Source of the DNA: Acidobacteriota bacterium
Lineage (GTDB): Bacteria > Acidobacteriota > Thermoanaerobaculia > Multivoradales > JAGPDF01
Assembly (NCBI GenBank): GCA_017860005.1
Contig: JAFNAE010000009.1
Coordinates: 1 to 45,181, forward strand
DNA length: 45,181 bases
Reading direction: 5' to 3'
Numbering within the stretch: position 1 is the first letter of the stretch; the number at the start of each line of letters is the position of its first letter. Position numbers and translations under genes: made by a program. The notes under the pieces were generated by a model that was not told the origin of the DNA, searched no databases, and saw nothing but the letters and a program-made list of their open reading frames with translations. Below, in pieces: positions 28,079-36,362 of the stretch.

Positions 28079-28750
28079 ATGGCGCACGAGGTCCACGTCG
28101 TCGAGGCGCGCACGCACGGGCGATTCCTGGTGCGCGCTCCGCAGGGAGTGGCGCGCGGCGTGCTGGTCGGCTTCCACGGCTACATGCAGGACGCCGCGAT
28201 CCTGCTCGACGAGCTCGCCGCCATTCCCGGCGCGGAGCGCTGGGCGCTGGTCTCGGTGGACGCCCTGCACGCGTTCTACGCGCGCAGCTCGGGCACCGGC
28301 CGCGTCGTGCGCGGCTGGATGACGCGGGACCTGCGCGAGGAGGCGATCGAGGACAACGTGCGCTACGTGCGCGACGTGATCGAGCGTACGCGCGCGCGCT
28401 TCGGCTGGCGCCTGCCGGTGGTCGCGCTCGGCTTCTCCCAGGGCGCCTCGATGGCCTGGCGGGCGGCGCTGCTCGCCGGCCACGAGACGGCGGCCGTGGC
28501 GGCGCTCGGCGGCGACCTTCCCCCCGAGCTGGCCGGGCTCGCGGCCGGTGCCCCGTTCCCGCGCCGGGCGCTGCTGGCGCGCGGCGAGAGCGACGAGTGG
28601 TACACGGCCGAGAAGATCGCCGCCGACCGCGCCCGCCTGGCGGCGCGCGGCGTCGAGCTGACCGAGCTGGTCTTCGCGGGCGGCCACGAATGGACCGGCG
28701 CCTTCGCCGCCGCGGCCGGCGCCCTGCTCGAGCGGGCGGGGGCGGCCTAG
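28079..28750 (+). CDS. Phospholipase/carboxylesterase-family alpha/beta hydrolase
   Basis: GVLVGFHGYMQDAAILLDELAAIPG...VVALGFSQGASMAWRAALLAGH (GFSQG nucleophile elbow)...FAGGHEWTGAF. Confidence 0.85.
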   Translation: MAHEVHVVEARTHGRFLVRAPQGVARGVLVGFHGYMQDAAILLDELAAIPGAERWALVSVDALHAFYARSSGTGRVVRGWMTRDLREEAIEDNVRYVRDVIERTRARFGWRLPVVALGFSQGASMAWRAALLAGHETAAVAALGGDLPPELAGLAAGAPFPRRALLARGESDEWYTAEKIAADRARLAARGVELTELVFAGGHEWTGAFAAAAGALLERAGAA

Positions 28751-29439
28751 CGCGAGGGCTCGCGCCGCGTGGTCCGGCTCCGGTAGGCGCCTTCGAGCGA
28801 GCGCAGGCTCGCCACCCACTTCTCGAGGTGGCCGATGTGCTGGATCACCGAGAGGCCGGGCAGCGCGCCTCCGGCCGCCTTGTTGGGCAGATAGGCGGAA
28901 ACCACGCCGAGCAGCACCGGCTGGCCGGCCTCGTCGACGTGGAAGGCGGGACCGCCGGAGACGCCGTTGACCGCGACGCCGTCCACCAGGTAGGTCTGCT
29001 GCTCCGCGTTCCACGAGCTGATGCGGCCCGAGAAGAAGCAGAGCCGGTCGCGCGCCACGCTCGGGAAGCCGACCCAGCCGACCTCGACGCCCACCCGGTA
29101 GGCGACGTGCTCGGGCGTCATCGGCAGCAGGGTGTCGGGCAGCGGGAAGTCGTCACGCAGGAAGACGAGCGCCGCGGTGTCGGTCTCCTCGTCGATCACG
29201 ATCGAGCGCTCGGTGGGGCGCAGCAGGCGCTCGAATCCGGACGCGGCGTGCTCGATGCGCACCGGCTGCTCCCAGGCCGAGGCGTGGGCGAGCGCGTGCG
29301 CCGCGGTCGCGAAGCCGCAGATGCCGCCTTCGGCCGCGACCGCGAACAGGAACGCGGAGCCGGCGTGCTCGGGGGTCGAGAGGCGCACCACGTAGGGCCG
29401 CACCGCCTCGACGGCCTCCTGCCAGAGTATGTCGGTCAT
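28747..29439 (-). CDS. Trypsin-like serine protease domain protein without obvious signal peptide
   Basis: Catalytic-triad context: GFATAAHALAHA (His), IDEETDTAALVFLRDD (Asp), GVAVNGVSGGPAFHVDEAGQPVLLGVVSAYLP (Ser). Confidence 0.75.
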   Translation of the reverse strand: MTDILWQEAVEAVRPYVVRLSTPEHAGSAFLFAVAAEGGICGFATAAHALAHASAWEQPVRIEHAASGFERLLRPTERSIVIDEETDTAALVFLRDDFPLPDTLLPMTPEHVAYRVGVEVGWVGFPSVARDRLCFFSGRISSWNAEQQTYLVDGVAVNGVSGGPAFHVDEAGQPVLLGVVSAYLPNKAAGGALPGLSVIQHIGHLEKWVASLRSLEGAYRSRTTRREPSR

Positions 29440-29506
29440 CGCACCTCCGCTCGCGTCCGCGCCTCGGATCGTCGGCTCAGTCTAGCAATGCCGCCTGAGG
29501 GCGAGA

Positions 29507-31105
29507 TCAGGGCGCGACCGCCTCCGAGCTCCCGCCCATGCCCCGGCGCGCCGCCGCCACCGCGGCCGCGCAGAGGCCGCAGACGGCAGCGAAGGCGGCC
29601 AGGCCGACGAGGCCGACCCAGTCGCCGATCTCGCGCGGCAGCAGCAGCTCTCCTAGCGGGGTGGCGAGATCGAACGCCGCGCCCGGCGTGGCGCGCATCG
29701 TCTTGATCGCCGCCATGGCGGCGAGCAGGAGCGCGCCGCCGGCCAGGGCCACGCAACCGGCGACCACGCCACGCGCGGCGAGCGCGCCGCGGCCGAGCGG
29801 CGGTCCGACGACCCTGCCGTGCTCGACGGCGAGGGCCGGCTCGCGGGTCCCGATCGGAACGAAGCGCGCGAGCAGCACGAGGCCGGGGATGCCTGCGAGC
29901 ATGGTCAGCCAGAAGAAGCTGGTCCAGCCCATGGCGTCGGCGGCGAAGCCGCTGATCGGGCCGGTGAGCAGGCGCGGGATGCCGAACAGGCTCGACAGCA
30001 GGGCGTACTGGGTCGCCGAGAAGCGTTTCTCGGTCAGGCGCAGCAGCAGCACCAGGAAGGCGCCGGTGCCCAGCCCCTGGGTGAAGCTTTCGAAGCCCAT
30101 GGCGCCGTACATGAGCGGCCGGTTGACCGCGCTCTCCGCGACCAGGATGTAGCCGACGTTGGACAGGATCTGGATGACGCCGAAGAGCCAGAGCGCGCGC
30201 CCGAGCCCGAGCGAGGTGGTGAGCACGCCCCCGAGCAGCGCCCCGACCGAGGTCGCGACCGCCCCGGCGGTGCCGAGCGCGACGCCGCGGTCGAACGCGG
30301 AGTAGCCGAGGTCGACCAGGAAGGGGCGGAGCAGCGCCTGCGCCAGGTTGTCGGCGAGCTTGTAGAAGAGCACGAAGAGCAGGATCTCGAGCGCGCGATG
30401 GCGGGCGAGGATGCCGAGGAACGGCTCCCACACCGCCGCCCGCAGGGTGCGGGGAGCGACCACCGCCTCCTCGGGCTCGGGCGCGCGCAGGGTGACGAAG
30501 AGGAAGGGCAGGTGCGCGACCGCGAGCACCACGAGCACCACCGGCCACGACCAGCGCGCCGCGAAGGTGATGGCGATGGCGCCGGCGAGGTACATCGCCG
30601 CGCGGTAGAGCGCGATCTTGGCGCCCACCGCCGGCCCCTGCTCCTCGGGCCGCAGGACGTCGACCGTGTAGGCGTCGTAGGCGATGTCGTAGGTCGCCGA
30701 GGTGAAGGCGATGGCGAGCGCCAGCACCCCGACCACCCAGGGCGCCTCGGGGTGCGAGCCGACGCCGGCCAGGGCCAGCGTGGTGGCGAAGAGCGCGACC
30801 TGCGCGATCACGATCCAGCCGCGGCGACGCCCCAGGAAGGGCGGCACCCAGCGGTCCATGACCGGCGACCAGAGGAACTTGAACGTCCACGGGGCCTGGG
30901 CGAGCGTGATCAGGCCGACCACCCGCAAGTCGACCCCGGTCGAGCGCATCCAGTCCGGGATCGCGATCCAGACCAGGCCGAGCGGCATCCCGGAGGAGAA
31001 GGAGAGCAGGGCGACCGAGGCCGTCCGCCAGGACGTCATCGCGACGCGCAGGCTCGCCCACATGCCGGGCCGGCGCGGCGGCGACTGCGGCGGATCGCTC
31101 GGCAT
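29507..31105 (-). CDS. ampG: MFS transporter of the AmpG type
   Basis: FSSGMPLGLVWIAIPDWMRSTGVDLRVVGLITLAQAPWTFKFLWSPVMDRWVPPFLGRRRGWIVIAQVALF...; 12-TM-like hydrophobicity. Substrate not determined. Confidence 0.75.
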   Translation of the reverse strand: MPSDPPQSPPRRPGMWASLRVAMTSWRTASVALLSFSSGMPLGLVWIAIPDWMRSTGVDLRVVGLITLAQAPWTFKFLWSPVMDRWVPPFLGRRRGWIVIAQVALFATTLALAGVGSHPEAPWVVGVLALAIAFTSATYDIAYDAYTVDVLRPEEQGPAVGAKIALYRAAMYLAGAIAITFAARWSWPVVLVVLAVAHLPFLFVTLRAPEPEEAVVAPRTLRAAVWEPFLGILARHRALEILLFVLFYKLADNLAQALLRPFLVDLGYSAFDRGVALGTAGAVATSVGALLGGVLTTSLGLGRALWLFGVIQILSNVGYILVAESAVNRPLMYGAMGFESFTQGLGTGAFLVLLLRLTEKRFSATQYALLSSLFGIPRLLTGPISGFAADAMGWTSFFWLTMLAGIPGLVLLARFVPIGTREPALAVEHGRVVGPPLGRGALAARGVVAGCVALAGGALLLAAMAAIKTMRATPGAAFDLATPLGELLLPREIGDWVGLVGLAAFAAVCGLCAAAVAAARRGMGGSSEAVAP

Positions 31106-31401
31106 CGCGGGATCCTAAGTCAAAGCCAGGAAGGGTAGGAAAGAAGACAGAGACGAAGAGCTCCACAGAGGGATGCGTGAACGGGAGGCGACCGTGGGTC
31201 GGTACCGCGGGCGAGGCGGGTGGAGCGCCCGGCCCCGGGCGCGGAGCGGTCACCGGCGACACGGCGCCGGCGCCAAGGTGGCCGCGCGGACAGGCCAGCG
31301 CCGCGCCCGCGGGGCTCTCCCTTCTGGGGAGCCTTTGCTTCCGCCTCTGACCTCGCGCCTGCTGGCGCCGGTGTCGTCGCGGCGGCGGCCGGCGGGCGGG
31401 G

Positions 31402-33342
31402 TCAGGTCCGGGCGGTGTCGGCCCGCTTCGGTTTCTTGTCCTCGCGCGGCTTCGGCTCGACCACCGCTGCGGTGCGCTCGAGCATGCGGCCGGGGGCCTC
31501 GCGGCCGGTCAGGAAGGTGGTGTCGAGCGGGTAGACGAGCGGATCGAAGATCACGAAGTAGAAGTGCCAGACCACGATGGCCAGGGTCGCCAGCACGGCC
31601 TCGTAGAAGTGCACCACGGTGGCGACGTCGCTCGCCCACTTGGGCAGGTTGGCGAGGCTCCAGTTCTCGAACCAGAGGATGAAGCCGGTGACCGCCATGA
31701 CCAGCGTGCCCCAGACCAGCGCCAGGTACTCCGCCTTCTCGGCGTAACCGAGCGGCGGCGACTGCGGCATCTCGACGCGCTTGCCGAAGAACCACATCAG
31801 CTTCTCGCGCAGCTCGTGCACGTCGTGCAGGGTCGGCAGCATGTTCTTGATGCAGGCGCGCGCGCGGCGATCGAGGGCGATGTGGACGGCGTGAAAGGCG
31901 AACGCCGCGAGCATCACCAGGGCGGCGCCGCGGTGGAGCCAGCCGCGGACGGTGAAGCTCGCCTCCCAGGCGAGCAGGGGGCGGGCCCACCATCCCTCGG
32001 GGTACTTGAGCGCAAAGCCGCTCCAGACCAGCGCGATGAAGCTGGTCAGCAGCAGCCCGTGCGCGATGCGGAAGCCCCCCGACATGCGCCGCCGGCGGGC
32101 CGCGATCGGCACGATCGGGCGCGTGAACGGCGTGCGCGCCTTGCGCCGGAGGTCGAGCAGGTTGTGGAGAGCCATGCCGCCGATGGTCAGCCAGATCAGC
32201 CAGAGGTAGGCGTTGCGCACCCAGTAGACGGCCGGATGGGCGGTCTCCTTGTCGCCGGGAAGCACGTGCACTTCACCGATCGCGAAGCTCGCCCCCGCCC
32301 CGGGGTGGCAGTTGCCGCAGGTCGCCGCCAGGTTGGCCGGCGCGATGTGCGAGCGCGGGTCGGAGGAGGGCAGGATGTCGTGCACGCCGTGGCAAGAGGC
32401 GCAGTTGGCGACGGTGACGCTGCCGGAGCGGCCGGCGAGGCCGTGGAAGCTGTCCTCGAACGCCGTGACCGCGGTATCCGTGAGGCCGAACTTCTCGGTC
32501 ACGCGCAGGTCGCCGTGGCAGCGTCCGCAGGTCATCTTGGGCACGTTGGAGGCGAACACCGGCGAGCCCTTGTCGGCGGGGCCCAGGATGCGATGCTCGC
32601 CGTGGCAGTCGGAGCACACGGGAGACTCGCCGATGCCGCGCGCCGCGGCCTGGCCGTGGACGCTGTCCGCGAAGGTGGCCGAGATCTCGGCGTGGCATTC
32701 GGCGCAGGTGGATGGGACGTTCGCCCGGTTGACGCGCGAGGCGGGGTCCTCGCCCGGACGGATGTCGTGGCTGCCGTGGCAGGAGCTGCAGGTGGCGGCG
32801 TGCTCGCCGGCCGCAACGGCGCGCGCGTGGACGCTCGCCTCGTAGGCCGCGATCGGCTGCACCAGCCGGATGCCCTCCTTGGCGCCCATCTCGGGGTCCG
32901 AGTGGCAGGCCCCGCAGGTGGTGGCGAGCCGGGTCGGGTGCACCGGCGAAGCGGCGTCGTCGCGCGCGCGCAGCGCGTGCGTGGGCCCGTGGCAGGAGGT
33001 GCAGCCCGGGTGCTTGAGGTCGGGCGCGTCGGGGCGGCCGTGGACGCTCGTCGCCAGCCCCTCGGTGATGTCGGAGTGGCAGCTCGCGCACGAAGCGCGC
33101 GCATCAGCGGCCGGATGCGGGTAGTCCTCGTGCCCGGCGTGGCAGTCGGCGCAGGCGATGCCCGCCTGGCCGTGCACGGTCGCCTCCCAAGCGGCGGCCT
33201 GGACCACGAGGGCGGCGTCGCCGACGTTGTCCTCCGTGTCGTGGCAGGACAGGCACTCCTCGGCGGCGGCGAGCGCCGCCGGAGCGGCCAGGAGCGCGGC
33301 CACCAGGCCGCACAACAGGATCCATCTGCGAGGGTGCGCCAT
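31402..33342 (-). CDS. Multiheme c-type cytochrome (11 CXXCH) fused to C-terminal b-type cytochrome membrane domain
   Basis: From MAHPRRWILLCGLVAALLAAPAALAAAEECLSCHD. CXXCH motifs counted: CLSCH, CADCH, CASCH, CTSCH, CGACH, CSSCH, CAECH, CSDCH, CGRCH, CASCH, CGNCH. The C-terminus (FRIAHGLLLTSFIALVWSGFALKYPEGWW...WLHRGAALVMLAAFAFHAVHIALDRRA...VVHFYEAVLATLAIVVWHFYFVIFDP) is FdnI/HydC-like. Confidence 0.92.
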   Translation of the reverse strand: MAHPRRWILLCGLVAALLAAPAALAAAEECLSCHDTEDNVGDAALVVQAAAWEATVHGQAGIACADCHAGHEDYPHPAADARASCASCHSDITEGLATSVHGRPDAPDLKHPGCTSCHGPTHALRARDDAASPVHPTRLATTCGACHSDPEMGAKEGIRLVQPIAAYEASVHARAVAAGEHAATCSSCHGSHDIRPGEDPASRVNRANVPSTCAECHAEISATFADSVHGQAAARGIGESPVCSDCHGEHRILGPADKGSPVFASNVPKMTCGRCHGDLRVTEKFGLTDTAVTAFEDSFHGLAGRSGSVTVANCASCHGVHDILPSSDPRSHIAPANLAATCGNCHPGAGASFAIGEVHVLPGDKETAHPAVYWVRNAYLWLIWLTIGGMALHNLLDLRRKARTPFTRPIVPIAARRRRMSGGFRIAHGLLLTSFIALVWSGFALKYPEGWWARPLLAWEASFTVRGWLHRGAALVMLAAFAFHAVHIALDRRARACIKNMLPTLHDVHELREKLMWFFGKRVEMPQSPPLGYAEKAEYLALVWGTLVMAVTGFILWFENWSLANLPKWASDVATVVHFYEAVLATLAIVVWHFYFVIFDPLVYPLDTTFLTGREAPGRMLERTAAVVEPKPREDKKPKRADTART

Positions 33343-33395
33343 GATTGCCTCCCTGTCGCGAGCGCGGCGTTCCGCGCCGGGTGCGTCGCTCCGGC

Positions 33396-36362
33396 TCAGC
33401 GATACCCGAACAACATGGCGTACACGATCAGCACGATCAGCGTCAGCCCGATGGCGAGCGCGACGAAGCCGAAGACCCGGGCCGCCCGTTCGGCCTCGCT
33501 CGGGATCGGCCCCACCAGGTGCTCCTCGAGCTGCCCGGTGCGCACCAGCTCGGCGTACTCGTCCGGCTTGTCGTGCTGCAGCTCCTCGACGGTCATGCGC
33601 CCGGTGAAGATGACCGGATCCATCGGGAACTTGTCGGGCCGGAAGTGCGTGTTGAAGAAGTGGATCGTGAAGATGAAACCGACCGCGAGCAGCGCTTCGT
33701 CGCTGTGCACGATCGTCGCCACGTTGATGGACCAGCCGGGCAGGATGCGCGTGAGCAGCTCGGGGAACCAGAGCACGAACCCCGTCGAGCCGATCACCAT
33801 CACGCCCCAGAACACCGCGAAATAGTCGAACTTCTCCCAATACGTGTACCGCCCGTACGACGGCCGCGGACCGCGGCCGAAGAACCACTTCATCGAGCCC
33901 CACACGTCGCCGAGGTCGCGCGGGTGGAACAGAATCGTGTCGGGTCCGGCCAGCAGCTGCCGCCAGGTCCTCCCCGCTGCGCGCCGCCGCCGGTTCACGT
34001 CCCAGACATGGACGGCGAACACCGCGATCAGCACGAGCGCGGCCAGTCGGTGCAGCACCGCCATGGTCGGCTGGCCGCCGAACAGGCGCGCGATGACCTG
34101 CGCCCACCCCGCGTAGGAGAACTTGATCGCCATCCCGGACAGCGCGAGCGTGAAGAAGGAGAGCAGCATGAAGAGGTGCTGGAGGCGCTGGAAGCGGGTG
34201 AAGCGGCGGTAGAGCTTCTCGTGACCGGCCAGCCGCGCCGCGGCCTTGACGTGACGCCACTGGTCGTGGGTGCGCCAGAGCCGGATCAGCCACGCCAGCG
34301 TGTGCAGCAGCGCGAAGAAGAGCGTGCCGACGAGCAGCGCGGTCATGAACCGGAACGACCAGAACAGCCAGGGGAAGCGGTCGCGGTCGTGGTGGGTGGC
34401 GTGGGTGAGGTAGCCCGCGAAGCGCCGGTTCGAGCCCGGATGGCACTGGGCGCAGGTGGCGACCACGTTGGCGCGGCTGAGCGTGGAATCGGGGTTCGAG
34501 GTGGGCAGGATCTGATGGCTGCCGTGGCAGTCCGAGCACTTGGCGGCACCCTCGGTGCCGAGCATGGAGACCTTGCCGTGGAAAGTCTCGAAGAAGGTCT
34601 CGGCCTCCTCGGTGTGGCACTGGCCGCACTGCTCCATCATTCGCGTGCGGAAACCGGGCAGGTCGGCGCGCGCGATCGAGTGCGAGCTGTGGCAGTCCTC
34701 GCACACCGGCAGGCGCTTGCCGTCCTTCGGCTCTCCGGTAGCGTGGATGCTCTTGGCGAACGCCTCGGCGACGCCATGGTGGCACAGGCCGCAGGTGGCG
34801 GGCAGGTTGGCGGGGTTCACGGACGACTTCGGGTCGTCGGGCGGCAGCTCGCCGTGCGAGGTGTGGCAGTTCACGCACGTGGCGGTCACCACCAGGCCGC
34901 TCTGGGTGAGGCCCTTGCCGTGGATCGAGTCGGCGTAGCTGGCGACGATGTCGGGCACCTCGGCGTGGATGCGGACCGCGGCCTTCTCGCCCGCTCGGTG
35001 GCAGCGGGCGCACAGGGCCGGCACGTTGCGCGCGAAGGTGGGGGAGGTCGGCAGCCGCTTGCTCTGGGTGGCGTGCTGCGAGTGGCAGTCGAGACAGCCC
35101 GGCGCGTCGCCGTCGCCCTCGGCGGCCAGCCGGCCATGGATGCTCGACTGGTACTGGTCGACCTGGGCGGCGTGGCAGACGCCGCACTGGACGGGAGTGC
35201 GGATCGTCTCGCACGGCCGGTCGTGCGAGGGCGCCACCTCGCTGTGACACTGGGCGCAGGCGATCTTGGCGTGGGCGGCGTTCTCGTAGGCGACTGGATC
35301 CACGAACAGCGAATGGCTGGCTCCGTCCCGCTCGACCGCGAAGTCTGGCTTGCCGTGGCAGGTCAGGCAGTCCCGGTTGGCCATCCCCGCTTCGTAGAAC
35401 ACCTTGCGCACCTTGTGCGGCTGGTGGCATTCCACGCACACCGGGACGCGATGCGGCTCGTTCTCCCAGAGCTTGCCGTCGATGACCTTGCGGTGCACCT
35501 CCTCGATCTGCGCGTGGCACTGCGTGCAGGTCGCGACGATACTGCCCTGGCTGATGCTCGACTTCGGGTCGGTGTGCGGCAGGATGTGGTGCGGCGTGTG
35601 GCACGACGTGCACACCGCGGTGACCGTGAGCCCCTTCTTGTACAGGCCCTCGCCGTGGATCGAATCGACGTAGTTCTCGAGGATGCTCTGCTGCGGGATG
35701 TCCCGGAACTGCGAGACGGGCGTCCCCTCCTTGTGGCACTGGCCGCACAGGAGGGGGACGTTCATCACCGCGGTCGGGGCCTTGGGGTCGCGGTGCGGCG
35801 CGATGTCGTGGGCGTGATGGCAGGTGACGCAGGTGGGGGCGAGCCTGTCGCCGCGCGCTGCCGCACGCCCGTGCAGGCTCTCGTGCTGCTGGGCCGCGAC
35901 TTCGCCGTGACAGACGTCGCAAGCGGCGAGCGCCTCCGCGCCGCGCACCATCAGGTGGGGGCGGTGGCAGTCGGCGCACCCGGCTGCAACGCCCTCGCCC
36001 GCGTTCCGGGCGTGGGCGCCCCTGCGCCAGCGCGCGGCCTCGCCGTCGTGGCACGAGGCGCAGTCGACCGGCGCCGCGTCGTCGCCGTGCCCGTCGCCCT
36101 GGCCGGTGAGGTCCTGGTGACAGTCGACGCAGGCGAGCTGCGCGTGAGCGGAGCCGGCGTACTTCTCGCCGTCCACGAAGGCCGAGATCTCGCGCCCCGC
36201 GCGGGTCGCGGTCAGGCTGTCGTCGGCGTGGCAGCCGAGGCAGTCCTCGGCGCTCTGGGCGCCGGCCGGCGCGGCGAGCGCCGCGGCGAGGGCGAAGGCG
36301 GCGAACGCCGCGCGGCGGAGCCCGGCGACGTGGCGGCGGTCGATCAGGGGCGGCGCGCTCAC
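33396..36362 (-). CDS. Large multiheme c-type cytochrome (21 CXXCH) fused to C-terminal b-type cytochrome membrane domain
   Basis: GTG at 36362 overlaps the upstream stop (GTGA). 988 aa; 21 CXXCH motifs counted from CLGCH to CAQCH. C-terminal b domain RFQRLQHLFMLLSFFTLALSGMAIKF...LHRLAALVLIAVFAVHVWD...VHSDEALLAVGFIFTIHFFNTHFRPDKFPMD. Confidence 0.92.
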   Translation of the reverse strand: MSAPPLIDRRHVAGLRRAAFAAFALAAALAAPAGAQSAEDCLGCHADDSLTATRAGREISAFVDGEKYAGSAHAQLACVDCHQDLTGQGDGHGDDAAPVDCASCHDGEAARWRRGAHARNAGEGVAAGCADCHRPHLMVRGAEALAACDVCHGEVAAQQHESLHGRAAARGDRLAPTCVTCHHAHDIAPHRDPKAPTAVMNVPLLCGQCHKEGTPVSQFRDIPQQSILENYVDSIHGEGLYKKGLTVTAVCTSCHTPHHILPHTDPKSSISQGSIVATCTQCHAQIEEVHRKVIDGKLWENEPHRVPVCVECHQPHKVRKVFYEAGMANRDCLTCHGKPDFAVERDGASHSLFVDPVAYENAAHAKIACAQCHSEVAPSHDRPCETIRTPVQCGVCHAAQVDQYQSSIHGRLAAEGDGDAPGCLDCHSQHATQSKRLPTSPTFARNVPALCARCHRAGEKAAVRIHAEVPDIVASYADSIHGKGLTQSGLVVTATCVNCHTSHGELPPDDPKSSVNPANLPATCGLCHHGVAEAFAKSIHATGEPKDGKRLPVCEDCHSSHSIARADLPGFRTRMMEQCGQCHTEEAETFFETFHGKVSMLGTEGAAKCSDCHGSHQILPTSNPDSTLSRANVVATCAQCHPGSNRRFAGYLTHATHHDRDRFPWLFWSFRFMTALLVGTLFFALLHTLAWLIRLWRTHDQWRHVKAAARLAGHEKLYRRFTRFQRLQHLFMLLSFFTLALSGMAIKFSYAGWAQVIARLFGGQPTMAVLHRLAALVLIAVFAVHVWDVNRRRRAAGRTWRQLLAGPDTILFHPRDLGDVWGSMKWFFGRGPRPSYGRYTYWEKFDYFAVFWGVMVIGSTGFVLWFPELLTRILPGWSINVATIVHSDEALLAVGFIFTIHFFNTHFRPDKFPMDPVIFTGRMTVEELQHDKPDEYAELVRTGQLEEHLVGPIPSEAERAARVFGFVALAIGLTLIVLIVYAMLFGYR

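Noticed and set aside
31402-36054. Single 1550-aa ORF for the 11-heme cytochrome
   Set aside because: Only 31402-33342 carries heme motifs and a signal peptide; the N-terminal remainder is out-of-frame shadow sequence of the 21-heme gene.
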